Shown piece by piece: positions 8,150 to 16,580 of a stretch of DNA of 51,883 nucleotides (the first letter of the stretch is position 1; each line of letters begins with the position of its first letter). A program made the translations under genes and the position numbers. The stretch lies in NCBI GenBank assembly GCA_934555895.1, contig CAKTFH010000016.1, positions 1 to 51,883 of the forward strand, in the 5' to 3' direction. Source of the stretch: an uncultured Muribaculaceae bacterium. Its GTDB lineage: Bacteria; Bacteroidota; Bacteroidia; Bacteroidales; Muribaculaceae. The notes under the pieces are model-generated. The model had not been told where the DNA came from, ran no database searches, and worked only from the letters and a program-made list of their open reading frames with translations.

Positions 8150-9442
8150 TCAGAACGGCCTGTAGATAAATTTCTTGCCGTTTTTAATGTATATTTCTCC
8201 TGTTTGAGGGTCGGTGACCTTTATACCCTGGAGGTTGTATACTGCATCATCTGTTAGAGGAGTGAAATCGGTGGTAACATCTGTAACGCTGCCGAAATGG
8301 CCGTCGGGGGGAAGTGCCATGATGTGTCCGGGGTTGATGTATACCTGATACTTCCCGGTTAATTTACCCTCGGGTGTCCATTGATAGAGCATGCCCGGTT
8401 CCACATAGGTTGTGGCGTCGGTCGCATAGATGTAACCGGTATAGGGATTCACATATATGCAGTTGGGGGCTTTCATTCCTTGGATGTCGGATATGAAGGT
8501 GCCGGGGAAGTTTTCTGTCTTGCCTTGGCTTCCCCCCGTTGCCATGATTTCTTCCGGATTCAGTATCGCGTAATTGTACACGTAGCCATTTGTCGCGAAG
8601 GAAAAGCTTGAGCCTACGACATAGAACAGTCCATCTTTTGTGGTGGTGTTGTAGGTCGACAGGAAATCGAGTTTCACGAAGCAGTCTGTGTCGGGTTTGC
8701 CTTCGAGTGCCCGCTGGCAATCAAAAATCACGGTAGCGCCCATGTTCTCATAATAGTCACCCGACGAGTTGATGCACAGATATTGGCCGCTCTGCGACAT
8801 GTAGCCGTAGAGGTTGGGAGCACCAGTGTCGATGGTGCGCACCACACTCATGTCGTCGGCTTTTATCACGCTCACAGTTTTTTCGTAAGCGTGGTCTTCC
8901 TGATAGGAATAGCCTCCGGAATTGGCCACGAACAGATGTCCGTTGTAGTATGCGATGCCTTCGGGCTCATATCCGACTTCCACGGCTGAAACCACATTGA
9001 AAGTCTTGATATCGATTTTTGCCACGAATCCTTTGGTGAATGTCTTTATGCCATCAACGGTGGTGCATTCATGCGCGTATGATGTCACATAGACATAGCT
9101 TCCGTCCGATGCGAGTTTGCGGCAGTTGGGCACATTTTCTGTGGCTGCCACAGCCTTCCCCTGAGGTGTTATGAACTGGATGAGGTTGGAGCCGTTCACG
9201 GCTATTGCAAGCAGATTGTCGTTAATCTGGATGATGTCGATGGCAGTGTCGCCGAGTTTTCTTCCGTTTTCTGTTTTAAACCATTCATTGCTCACCACAG
9301 TACCGTCTTCGAAATATGTGAGCCGGCTGTTGTCGCTTTGCCAGGCGCCTTCATTGAGCACAATGATCTGTTCCTTGGCCGATGCACTCCACAGGCTTGA
9401 TGCTAATGTGAGCATTGAGAGGGTAAAAGTTCTTAGTTTCAT
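8150..9442 (-). CDS. BtuG-like beta-propeller protein (DUF5074/YncE type)
   Basis: The 430-residue protein has a signal peptide ending in WSASA (residue ~22) and a chain of repeated propeller-type strands, e.g. DGSYVYVTSY, GYEPEGIAYYNGHLFVANSGG and GYIYATDATTY. This fits the DUF5074/YncE group, to which the Bacteroides surface B12-capture protein BtuG belongs. Its place directly after a btuB-like receptor under a cobalamin riboswitch supports that role. Unlike BtuG it has no lipobox. It ends with VYNLQGIKV and GEIYIKNGKKFIYRPF, resembling short C-terminal sorting tails of exported Bacteroidales proteins. Binding of cobalamin is inference. Confidence 0.7.
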   Translation of the reverse strand: MKLRTFTLSMLTLASSLWSASAKEQIIVLNEGAWQSDNSRLTYFEDGTVVSNEWFKTENGRKLGDTAIDIIQINDNLLAIAVNGSNLIQFITPQGKAVAATENVPNCRKLASDGSYVYVTSYAHECTTVDGIKTFTKGFVAKIDIKTFNVVSAVEVGYEPEGIAYYNGHLFVANSGGYSYQEDHAYEKTVSVIKADDMSVVRTIDTGAPNLYGYMSQSGQYLCINSSGDYYENMGATVIFDCQRALEGKPDTDCFVKLDFLSTYNTTTKDGLFYVVGSSFSFATNGYVYNYAILNPEEIMATGGSQGKTENFPGTFISDIQGMKAPNCIYVNPYTGYIYATDATTYVEPGMLYQWTPEGKLTGKYQVYINPGHIMALPPDGHFGSVTDVTTDFTPLTDDAVYNLQGIKVTDPQTGEIYIKNGKKFIYRPF

Positions 9443-9457
9443 CTGAATAATTTGGTT

Positions 9458-11470
9458 TTATAACGTGTAGGCTAATGTGAATTTAAAGTTTCTCCCCGGC
9501 ATGGGATACCGCGGTATATGTTCATACTGCACATCAAACAGGTCATTGACCTCAAGCGAGGCTATAAACCATTTATATTTGCCTGTGAGCTTGATGTCGA
9601 CATTGTTGTAGGGCGCAAGCACATCTTCAGGGTCGGCATACGACCACATCCTTTCCGACACGTGCATGTCGGAGATGGTGAGTGTTATATCGCGCCATCC
9701 AGCTATGCCTGTGATTCCGTATGAAAGGACAGGGGAGTAGCAGATCGGTTGGTCGTATGTGAATTTGTTGTCTGGGTCGGTGCGGTTGAGGTCTTTTTGC
9801 CATGTCAGCGACATGAGCAGAGAGAAATGCCAGTCGCCCGGAAAATATCTCAGTGAGGCTGTGGCGTTAAGTCCTCTGCAATAGGTCTTGCCGTAGTTCA
9901 GCATAGACCATGTGTAGGTGCCTTTCATCGGCAGACACACGATGCGGTCGTCTATATGGTTGATATATCCGTCGGCCTGAATCGATGCCTGCCACGGAGC
10001 CGCAGGGGTGTATTGGTATTCGGCTCCGATGTTCCACTGGCGTGTGTACTCCGGTTTCAGGTTACGGTTGCCTGCCTGTGTATAGTAAAGGTCATTGAGT
10101 GTGGGAGCACGGAATATTTTCTTATACCATGCTCTGACCGTCAGGCCGTTAATGCTATATGAGAGCGAGGCCGCCGGTGTGAATTTGCTCAGCGGCTCGG
10201 CTGCTCCGCTTCTGAGCTTAGTGTGGTCCTTGTAATGCTGGAACAATACCGAGCCTGCAAATCTTATACCTTTGTAATTGAGCTGTGCCGCGAGCACGGC
10301 TTTCTGGTCGAGTCGTCGCACCGAGTTGAAGCGTTTTAAATCGGCTTCAAGCCATGAGAGGCGTGCGTCATAGCCTGTGTTTATCGACAGCCATTCTGTC
10401 GGCATGAATGCATATGCAGCCGATGCGAAGGCGTCGTTCTGATGATAATGGTTGTCGACTCGGGCTGTATTCTGGTTTTCAGGATAATTGGTGTTGTAGC
10501 GCAGATACTCGTTGGAGTATTTCATATTGAACTGCACGCGGTGTTTCCGGCCTAAAGAACGGTTGTATGACGCCTGGGCGAAGACATCGGTATCCCATTC
10601 CCGTCCTATATTAGTGTATTTGTCTGAAAGCCTCCTCACTATGCCGCCCGGGAGGCCGCGCTCTGACACGTAACAGTATACATGCGATGAAAAGCCTCCG
10701 TTGAACAGCGCTCCTTCCACTCTGAAGTATTCGATATCGGAATTTTTGCGCTTTCCCTCTGTGTCTTCCCACTCTGATTTGTATCTGAACTTATAGTCGC
10801 CACGTGAGTTCATGTATTCTCCGTCGATGAAACCACTCCATCCTCTGCGGTTGAACTGCACATTCGCCCGCCCCTGATAGGTGTGAAACGAGCCGATGCC
10901 GCCCATTACAGTCAGTGAATCGCTCTCCGGACGGCGCGTACGGAGATACACCGTTGCCCCTGAGGCATACTCTGAAGGCGACTGGCACCGGTCAAGTTTG
11001 TTGGCATTGTATAGAGATACTGATTCAAGTGTGGAAAGCGAGTATTTGCTAAGGTCAATGGTGCCGTTTTGGGCATTTGTAAGCCTGACACCATCGATAT
11101 AGACACCGACATGCTGAGACCCCAGCGACCGCACATTGATGGTCTTCAGCCCTCCGAGGCCACCATAGTCTTTTATCTGTACTCCGGCGAAATATTTGAG
11201 CGCATCGGCTACAGAGGTCGAAGACAGAGACTGGAGTTCCTTGCCCGTGAGTGTCTGTGCGGTGGCCATCGGACGCCTTTGTGCTGTCACTACCACATGC
11301 TTCAGATTCAGTACCGTGTCGGTCGGTTCGGTGTTTTCTGCTGAGGCAAAGCTTACGCCTGTTACAGCAATAGAAAGCCACAGAACGCTTCTCTTCAGGA
11401 AAGTCCCTTTTATGGGGAGTTTTCCTGACGAGGGAGTGTGGTGTCTGAAAATATTTGCGAAGCTAAACAA
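9458..11470 (-). CDS. btuB: TonB-dependent receptor, BtuB-like
   Basis: The 670-residue protein has a signal region (RSVLWLSIAVTGVSFASA), a plug domain from about residue 55 (VVVTAQRRP, then VADALKYFAGVQIKDYGG and the NVRSLGSQHVGVYIDGVRL motif), and a 22-strand-type barrel to the C-terminus. It would bring corrinoids across the outer membrane with TonB energy. The cobalamin riboswitch in its leader and the BtuG/BtuF/BtuC/BtuD-like genes behind it support B12 as substrate. The reading frame has no ATG before the plug: the furthest start is a TTG at 11470, just after an in-frame TAG. The exact start is therefore uncertain. Confidence 0.88.
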   Translation of the reverse strand: MFSFANIFRHHTPSSGKLPIKGTFLKRSVLWLSIAVTGVSFASAENTEPTDTVLNLKHVVVTAQRRPMATAQTLTGKELQSLSSTSVADALKYFAGVQIKDYGGLGGLKTINVRSLGSQHVGVYIDGVRLTNAQNGTIDLSKYSLSTLESVSLYNANKLDRCQSPSEYASGATVYLRTRRPESDSLTVMGGIGSFHTYQGRANVQFNRRGWSGFIDGEYMNSRGDYKFRYKSEWEDTEGKRKNSDIEYFRVEGALFNGGFSSHVYCYVSERGLPGGIVRRLSDKYTNIGREWDTDVFAQASYNRSLGRKHRVQFNMKYSNEYLRYNTNYPENQNTARVDNHYHQNDAFASAAYAFMPTEWLSINTGYDARLSWLEADLKRFNSVRRLDQKAVLAAQLNYKGIRFAGSVLFQHYKDHTKLRSGAAEPLSKFTPAASLSYSINGLTVRAWYKKIFRAPTLNDLYYTQAGNRNLKPEYTRQWNIGAEYQYTPAAPWQASIQADGYINHIDDRIVCLPMKGTYTWSMLNYGKTYCRGLNATASLRYFPGDWHFSLLMSLTWQKDLNRTDPDNKFTYDQPICYSPVLSYGITGIAGWRDITLTISDMHVSERMWSYADPEDVLAPYNNVDIKLTGKYKWFIASLEVNDLFDVQYEHIPRYPMPGRNFKFTLAYTL

Positions 11471-11654
11471 TTTCTATATAAGTTCTGAGCTCTCTGATAT
11501 CACTATATCGACGAAATATCGCCGGCATATAGTTGAAAATAAAAAATCCCGGTGCGATATTCACGCATCGAGACCGAAAATGCTTCATGACAGAACTTTC
11601 AAGGCTTCAAAAAGACCATGTAGCTGTTGATGATGCAAGCCTGTAGTCCCGCAG

Positions 11655-11830
11655 ACGCAAATATCCGGGAAACAGCGGGTCTTCTGACTTATCCCGGCTC
11701 ATCTGCGTCTTCCCGGCCTTTGGACCAGTGACTTTGTTGCAGCAGCTTTGTTTGGGATTTACAGCAGCGGGTACTGTCACGGATTCTCACCGTGTTCCTT
11801 AGAGGCTTCTCTATGCCTCGCGTTGTTTCT
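11655..11830 (-). promoter_or_regulatory. Cobalamin riboswitch
   Basis: On the minus strand the conserved core of the B12 element is present in order: the GAGGC/GCCTC hairpin (11802-11819), CGGTGAGAATCCGTGACAG, CCCGCTGCTGTAA, CACTGGTCC, GGCCGGGAAGACG, GATGAGCCGGG, and the B12 box GTCAGAAGACCCGC near 11675-11688. The element lies about 180 bases before the btuB-like start and begins just after a -7 promoter motif. A long nested stem (GACGCA at 11654-11659 with TGCGTC at 11704-11709; CCGGGA at 11665-11670 with TCCCGG at 11692-11697) closes its 3' part. Bound cobalamin would lower expression of the uptake operon. Confidence 0.95.
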
Positions 11831-11835
11831 CACCG

Positions 11836-11866
11836 CAAAATTACCTATATTTTTTGAATTCCCCAA
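11836..11866 (-). promoter_or_regulatory. Promoter of the B12 uptake operon
   Basis: On the minus strand TTG (11866-11864) and TAATTTTG (11843-11836) are 20 bases apart. Transcription would begin near 11829, exactly at the 5' edge of the riboswitch. Confidence 0.75.
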
Positions 11867-11881
11867 GCCTACGTCTCAATT

Positions 11882-12769
11882 TCACCGTTTGGTGGTGTAA
11901 ATCATGAAGGTCACCGCGATTATCGAGATTGTGATGCCGACAATAATCCCGGTGGTGAGCGGTTCGCCGAAAGCGATTGTTCCTATTATGATTGCTGTTA
12001 TAGGCTCGAATACACCTAAAACTGATGCTTTGGTCGCTCCGATATTACGTGTGGCCACGGCAAGCGTGGTAGTCGATACTATTGTTGGTATCACGGCCAG
12101 TCCTAGAAGCAGCATCCATGAATCGAAGCTGTTCAGCCCCTCCGTCAGACCAATGGAGGATGTAGTGGAAAAGCACATGAACACTACCGCGCCCACCAGC
12201 AGTGAGTAGAATGTAAGTACGGTGTTGGAGATCTCGGCGATAACTTTGCTCCGGTTCACGATGACTATGAAAAGCGCATAGGCCAGTGCCGAGCCTACCG
12301 ACAGCCATATCCCTGTCGGGGCAGAGACGGCATCGCCTCCGCCTCCAGTCATTATCGCCACTCCGGCAAATGTTGCCGCGATTGACAGCCACACCGGCCA
12401 TGACGGAACCTTGCCGAGAAACACCATGATAAGCGCCACAAGCACCGGGTAGAGAAACACAAGTGTGGTGGCAAGTCCGGAGGCTATAAAGCGGTATGCC
12501 TCAAACAGCAGGAGACTGCTGGAGGAGTAAAGAATGCCTAAAACGAGAAGTACACCCGCCTGCTTCAAGTTGATTCTGAAGCTCATCCGGCTGAAAGCAA
12601 TCACAAGCGCAAGCAGAATCACTGCTATGGCATAACGGAAAAACAACACCGACTGCACTGCCACTCCCGCCGCGAGAAGCGGCATGGCAAACAGCGGATT
12701 CATGCCGTATGTTACGCCGGTGATTATTCCGGCGGGATATCCTATGATGGCGTTTCTGCTCAGTCTCAT
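11882..12769 (-). CDS. EamA/DMT-family transporter
   Basis: The 295-residue protein has about ten hydrophobic segments arranged as two EamA repeats, with typical phrases such as FEAYRFIASGLATTLVFLYP near the end of the first repeat and GATKASVLGVFEPITAIIIG in the second. Such proteins export or exchange amino acids and other metabolites; the substrate here is unknown. The start at 12769 forms an ATGA overlap with the stop of the Fur-family gene, so the two are translationally coupled. A longer frame would run into the regulator gene. Confidence 0.82.
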   Translation of the reverse strand: MRLSRNAIIGYPAGIITGVTYGMNPLFAMPLLAAGVAVQSVLFFRYAIAVILLALVIAFSRMSFRINLKQAGVLLVLGILYSSSSLLLFEAYRFIASGLATTLVFLYPVLVALIMVFLGKVPSWPVWLSIAATFAGVAIMTGGGGDAVSAPTGIWLSVGSALAYALFIVIVNRSKVIAEISNTVLTFYSLLVGAVVFMCFSTTSSIGLTEGLNSFDSWMLLLGLAVIPTIVSTTTLAVATRNIGATKASVLGVFEPITAIIIGTIAFGEPLTTGIIVGITISIIAVTFMIYTTKR

Positions 12770-13215
12770 TTCGTCTCTGTAGTGTGGAATTGTCGTTGAC
12801 TGTGTGCGGCAGCACATCGGTCACAAAGGCCTTTGGCAACAAAGTTCACGCTATACAAACGGAAGCCTTCCGGTAGATTAAGCTCCGGGACATGCTGCGA
12901 CTCCATGCAGAATATTTTGCCGCATTTCATACATTTGAAGTGCAGATGCATGTCATTGAGAGAATGCCCTTCTTCGCCACGGCACAACTCGTAGCGCATA
13001 GAGCCGCTACCGTCGTCGATTACATGAACGAGATCCTTTTCAATGAACAGTTTCAGTACACGAAACACGCTTGATTTATCGATTGAGGCTATGGCTTCTT
13101 CGATTTCCGCCATACTTACCGGATGGTCACATCCGTAGAGTGTCCGCGCCACCAGTTCACGGTTAGGCGTAGGTTTGATGCCTTTTTCGTCAAGCATATC
13201 TGTGATTATTTCCAT
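12766..13215 (-). CDS. Fur-family metalloregulator
   Basis: The 149-residue protein has an N-terminal winged helix (GIKPTPNRELVARTL, then VSMAEIEEAI and SSVFRVLKLFIEKDLVHVI) and a C-terminal dimer domain with the metal-site pattern HLHFKCMKCGKIFCM and a second CxxC pair (CDRCAA). The two CxxC pairs form the structural zinc site of Fur, Zur and PerR proteins. Which metal it senses cannot be told. It is coupled to the EamA exporter and lies after a metal permease on the same strand, so control of metal-related transport is plausible. Confidence 0.88.
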   Translation of the reverse strand: MEIITDMLDEKGIKPTPNRELVARTLYGCDHPVSMAEIEEAIASIDKSSVFRVLKLFIEKDLVHVIDDGSGSMRYELCRGEEGHSLNDMHLHFKCMKCGKIFCMESQHVPELNLPEGFRLYSVNFVAKGLCDRCAAAHSQRQFHTTETK

Positions 13216-13265
13216 ATCTGGCGTATTGTGTTTCGCTAAGGTCTGTCATAGTACAACAACACAAC

Positions 13266-13300
13266 TGTGTCTGAGGTTTAACAAAATAGCCTCAGCCACA
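13266..13300. terminator. Hairpin between metal permease and fur-family gene
   Basis: TGTGTCTGAGG (13266-13276) pairs with CCTCAGCCACA (13290-13300) over 11 positions with one mismatch. It lies after the permease stop on the minus strand and is followed there by a GT-rich stretch rather than a T-run, so termination is probable but not certain. Confidence 0.5.
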
Positions 13301-13336
13301 ATTGCATCGCGCAGTTCTCTAATGGGTAGAGTCTGA

Positions 13337-14572
13337 TTAGAGCTTTACATCGAATCCCGCATTACGTACGGCGGCTACAATGTCATCGAAAGAATGCTCG
13401 CCTTCTACGGTAGCTTTACCTGTAGATAGGTTTACATCCACCTCGGTTACGCCAGCAACCGCACCAATGGCTTTGGCTACCGATGCCTGGCAGTGGGGAC
13501 AGTTCATGCCGCTGATAATATACTCTTTTGTCATAGCGCTTGTATCTAAATGTTTATGTGAAAATCTCTTGAGGAAAGTATAAAGAAGGAGTGCCACAAG
13601 AATACCTGAGCAAATTGTGCTGAATAGGTTGAAATGCGTGCAGCCTATGGCTTGCTCATGCAGGGCTTTTACATTGAACCACTCGGAAGGCATAAGATAG
13701 TCGATTGCCAGACCGAATGCCATCGCGCCTATGATAATCGATGCCAGATAGATTATGGCCGGCTTCTTTCCCATCTCGCGTGAGATGAGGGTGAACGATG
13801 CGAAATTGGCCGCAGGTCCGGCCATGAGCAGCACGAGAGCCGTGCCGGGCGACAGACCTTTGAGCATAAGCGAAAGGGCGATGGGTATTGAGCCGGTGGC
13901 GCATACATACATGGGTATGGCTATAACAAGCACCGCCATCATCGAAAGTATGGGCGTGGTGCCGAGTATCGAGAAGAAATCAGCCGGAACATACACGGTG
14001 ATTATGGCTGCAACAATCAATCCTATCACAAGCCAGCCTCCGATGCTGCCCACGAGGTCGATGTAGCCGTATTTCAAGGCATCGGTGCATTTTTTCAGGA
14101 AAGTGGCGCGCGGTTTCTCTTCTGCGATTATTGTGCAAGAGTCAGAGTGCGTATGCTTATGTTCAAGCTCGGTCTGCTCGGCTTTTCCCACGGCAATGCC
14201 TCCGAACAGTGATGTGACAAGCGCAGCCACAGGCCGCACTACGGCGAATGACGGTCCTAGCAGCGACCAAGTCGCCGCAATGCTGTCGAATCCTGTCTGG
14301 GGAGTGGCAATAAGAAAGGAAGTGGATGCCGCTTTGGATGCACCGTTGCGCCGCATGGCAATGGCTGTGGGAAGCACTCCGCAGGAACATAGAGGCAATG
14401 GAATGCCCACGGCTGCAGCTTTGAGAACGGATTTCCACCCGTTTCCCGACAGATGTCGGGCGAAGGTGGTCTGCGGTATGAAAGCATGCATCACACCGGC
14501 TATAAGGAAGCCCAGAAGGATGTAGGGAGACATCTCGTTGAGCATGAAAAGCAATGAATGTAGAAGTTCCAT
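13337..14572 (-). CDS. Heavy-metal efflux permease with C-terminal HMA domain
   Basis: The 411-residue protein has eight or more membrane segments and the permease signature of the SO_0444/ArsP-like group: VGIPLPLCSCGVLPTA with Cys62 and Cys64, then STSFLIATPQTGFDS. A His-rich loop (LEHKHTHSD) lies near residue 138. The last ~65 residues are a heavy-metal-associated domain with GMNCPHCQAS (CxxC) and a final GFDVKL. Relatives export Cu or Zn. The fused HMA domain would capture soft metal ions at the cytoplasmic face. The gene stands alone with its own promoter. Confidence 0.85.
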   Translation of the reverse strand: MELLHSLLFMLNEMSPYILLGFLIAGVMHAFIPQTTFARHLSGNGWKSVLKAAAVGIPLPLCSCGVLPTAIAMRRNGASKAASTSFLIATPQTGFDSIAATWSLLGPSFAVVRPVAALVTSLFGGIAVGKAEQTELEHKHTHSDSCTIIAEEKPRATFLKKCTDALKYGYIDLVGSIGGWLVIGLIVAAIITVYVPADFFSILGTTPILSMMAVLVIAIPMYVCATGSIPIALSLMLKGLSPGTALVLLMAGPAANFASFTLISREMGKKPAIIYLASIIIGAMAFGLAIDYLMPSEWFNVKALHEQAIGCTHFNLFSTICSGILVALLLYTFLKRFSHKHLDTSAMTKEYIISGMNCPHCQASVAKAIGAVAGVTEVDVNLSTGKATVEGEHSFDDIVAAVRNAGFDVKL

Positions 14573-14615
14573 ATCTAAGACTGGATGTGGTGATGTAAGT
14601 AATCATTTCCTTTTG

Positions 14616-14623
14616 CAAAGTTA
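14616..14623 (-). promoter_or_regulatory. -7 element for the metal permease
   Basis: Minus-strand TAACTTTG matches TAnnTTTG exactly. The expected start point is about 38 bases before the ATG at 14572. Confidence 0.6.
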
Positions 14624-14723
14624 CGAAAAACATCCTGCAACCCGTTTGCAAAAGTCCCCTAATCACAATTAGCCAATGTAAATGCAGCGGTGGATTCAGC
14701 TGGCTTCTATCGGATTTAAGTGT

Positions 14724-14731
14724 TACCTTTG
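14724..14731 (+). promoter_or_regulatory. -7 element for pgeF
   Basis: TACCTTTG matches TAnnTTTG exactly and lies 20 bases before the ATG at 14752. It is divergent to the permease promoter about 100 bases away. Confidence 0.6.
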
Positions 14732-14751
14732 CACTATGATTTGATGTGCGT

Positions 14752-15525
14752 ATGAAAACTGACAAGGTTGAAAATTTCGTAACCATATATGATTCGCCAT
14801 CTGTAATAGCCGGTTACAGTTGCAGAGGCGCGCTGCCTTCCGATGCCGGCTCCTATGAAGGTTTTTCACTTTGCCATTATGTGGGCGACAGTCGGGAGCA
14901 TGTCTCGGCATGCCGTGCGGAGCTTGCCCGGGAACTTGGGGTAAAACCGTCACTTGTGCTCGCGCCCCGTCAGGTGCATGGCACAGCTGTTAAGAGGGTA
15001 GGTGCAAGTTGCTGCGATTACGGGACTATTGCTAAGGTGGAAGCCGACGCACTGGTGACAGACCTTACGGGTGTCGCCATAGGAGTGAACACAGCCGATT
15101 GTGTGCCCGTGCTTCTGTGTGATGAAGATGCAGGAATAGTTGCGGCGGCTCATGCCGGATGGCGCGGTGCAGTAGCTGGCATTATTGATGCAACGGTTGA
15201 GAAAATGGCACGCATAGGTGCTGTGTGTCAGCGTATTCATGCTTTTATATGTCCTGCCATATGTGTCAGTTGTTTTGAAGTGGGCGAGGAGGTTGCCTCT
15301 CAGTTTCCACAAAGTTGTGTGGTGCGCATGCCCGGCTCAAAACCTCATGTAAATCTTCCGGAATGTGTGGCTATTTGCCTTGAACGCTGCGGGATATCGC
15401 GGGATAACATATCCTTCAGCGGGGAGTGCACGCGCTGCAGGCCATCGCGTTATTTTTCAGCTCGGGCCATGGGTGTGGCATCGGGACGCAATTTTTCATA
15501 TATCATGCTGAAAGCGCGGAAGTGA
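14752..15525 (+). CDS. pgeF: YfiH/PgeF-type multicopper-fold protein (laccase domain)
   Basis: The 257-residue protein carries the YfiH family landmarks: LAPRQVHGTAV near residue 66, VNTADCVPVLLCD near 105, AAHAGWRGAVAGI near 124 and the IGPAI-like CPAICVSCFEVGEEV segment near 165. The zinc/copper site residues (His of QVHG, Cys of ADC, His of AHAGW) are all present. Members act as peptidoglycan-editing or purine nucleoside phosphorylase-like enzymes. The ATG at 14752 is preferred over a GTG two codons upstream because of spacing to the promoter. Confidence 0.88.
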   Translation: MKTDKVENFVTIYDSPSVIAGYSCRGALPSDAGSYEGFSLCHYVGDSREHVSACRAELARELGVKPSLVLAPRQVHGTAVKRVGASCCDYGTIAKVEADALVTDLTGVAIGVNTADCVPVLLCDEDAGIVAAAHAGWRGAVAGIIDATVEKMARIGAVCQRIHAFICPAICVSCFEVGEEVASQFPQSCVVRMPGSKPHVNLPECVAICLERCGISRDNISFSGECTRCRPSRYFSARAMGVASGRNFSYIMLKARK

Positions 15526-15546
15526 AAGGCTGCAACCGGCGATGTT

Positions 15547-16572
15547 TTATCGCAGTGCGTTGCGGAATGCGGTAGCTGCCGGACGCCATGCCGCAGGCAC
15601 GCTGTCGATAGGATAAACCACAAAGTTGCGTGAATCATTGCCACGTGGCGGCACGGTGAAATGGAGTTGAGCAAATGCCGTGTCAACCACAGCGCATCCT
15701 GTGCTGTCGCGCCGCAGTTTTACTGTCACAAATTCGCCGCCACGCGTGTCGCGTGTCTTCATGTTTGAAATGAAGTTGCCTAAGGAATAAACCACCACCT
15801 GCTTTCGGCCCGTGGTGCAGCCGGTGCGCAGCTCCATCGGTTCAACCACATGCGGATGTCCGCCGATAACCATGTCTACGCCTTCGTTCACAAGCCAGTC
15901 GGCCAGTTTTCTCTGCGATGCGACAGGCTGCAGAACATATTCCGTCCCCCAGTGAACCGCTACGGCTATGAGCTCGGCTCCGGCACGACGGGTCGTTTCG
16001 ATGTCGCGTTTTATCTGGTCTTTGTCAATATAGTCGACCACAGCATCGGTCTGCACTTCAAATCCGTTCGTGCCGTAGGTGTAGTTTAGAATTCCCACCT
16101 TGAAACCTTTTACATCAATAACCATGGGGATGCGTCGGTCGCGTTCTGCTCTGTCAGTGTAGGTGCCTAAATGTTGTATTTTGAGGCTGTCGAGCAGCGC
16201 GACTGTGAGTTTCAGTCCCTTGTCGCGGCGGTCGAGAGTGTGGTTATTGGCTGTGAGGAAAAGGTCGAAACCGGCGTCACGGAGTGCTTCGGCATATTCA
16301 ACGGGTGCGTTGAAGCACGGATAGCCGGTGAATCCCTGATGCCCCAGAGGTGTCTCGAGATTCACCACTGCATAGTCGGCATCGCTTATTATATCTCTGA
16401 CCGGAGTAAAGCAGTCACTGTAGTCGTAGCCGTTGCCGCCTGCCAAAGAGTACGCGGCTTCTATCTGTGCCTGATGCATCATGGCGTCACCGGCAAAAAG
16501 CAACGTGGCCTCGCTATTGCCTGCAATGGCAATGGTGAGGTTCGCGGCAATGGCCAGCAACGCTTCCAACAT
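15547..16572 (-). CDS. CapA-family metallophosphatase-like protein
   Basis: The 341-residue protein shows the PGA_cap domain: LLFAGDAMMHQ near residue 24, YAVVNLETPLG near 67, FLTANNHTLDRRDKGL near 103, VAVHWGTEY near 208 and VIGGHPHVVEPME near 236. These residues make a calcineurin-type metal centre. The first ~20 residues are a signal peptide. CapA proteins help make poly-gamma-glutamate in some Firmicutes, but Bacteroidota homologues are mostly uncharacterised and no other cap gene is near. The gene starts 8 bases after folD and is last in that operon. Confidence 0.82.
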   Translation of the reverse strand: MLEALLAIAANLTIAIAGNSEATLLFAGDAMMHQAQIEAAYSLAGGNGYDYSDCFTPVRDIISDADYAVVNLETPLGHQGFTGYPCFNAPVEYAEALRDAGFDLFLTANNHTLDRRDKGLKLTVALLDSLKIQHLGTYTDRAERDRRIPMVIDVKGFKVGILNYTYGTNGFEVQTDAVVDYIDKDQIKRDIETTRRAGAELIAVAVHWGTEYVLQPVASQRKLADWLVNEGVDMVIGGHPHVVEPMELRTGCTTGRKQVVVYSLGNFISNMKTRDTRGGEFVTVKLRRDSTGCAVVDTAFAQLHFTVPPRGNDSRNFVVYPIDSVPAAWRPAATAFRNALR

Positions 16573-16580
16573 GATCGTGA

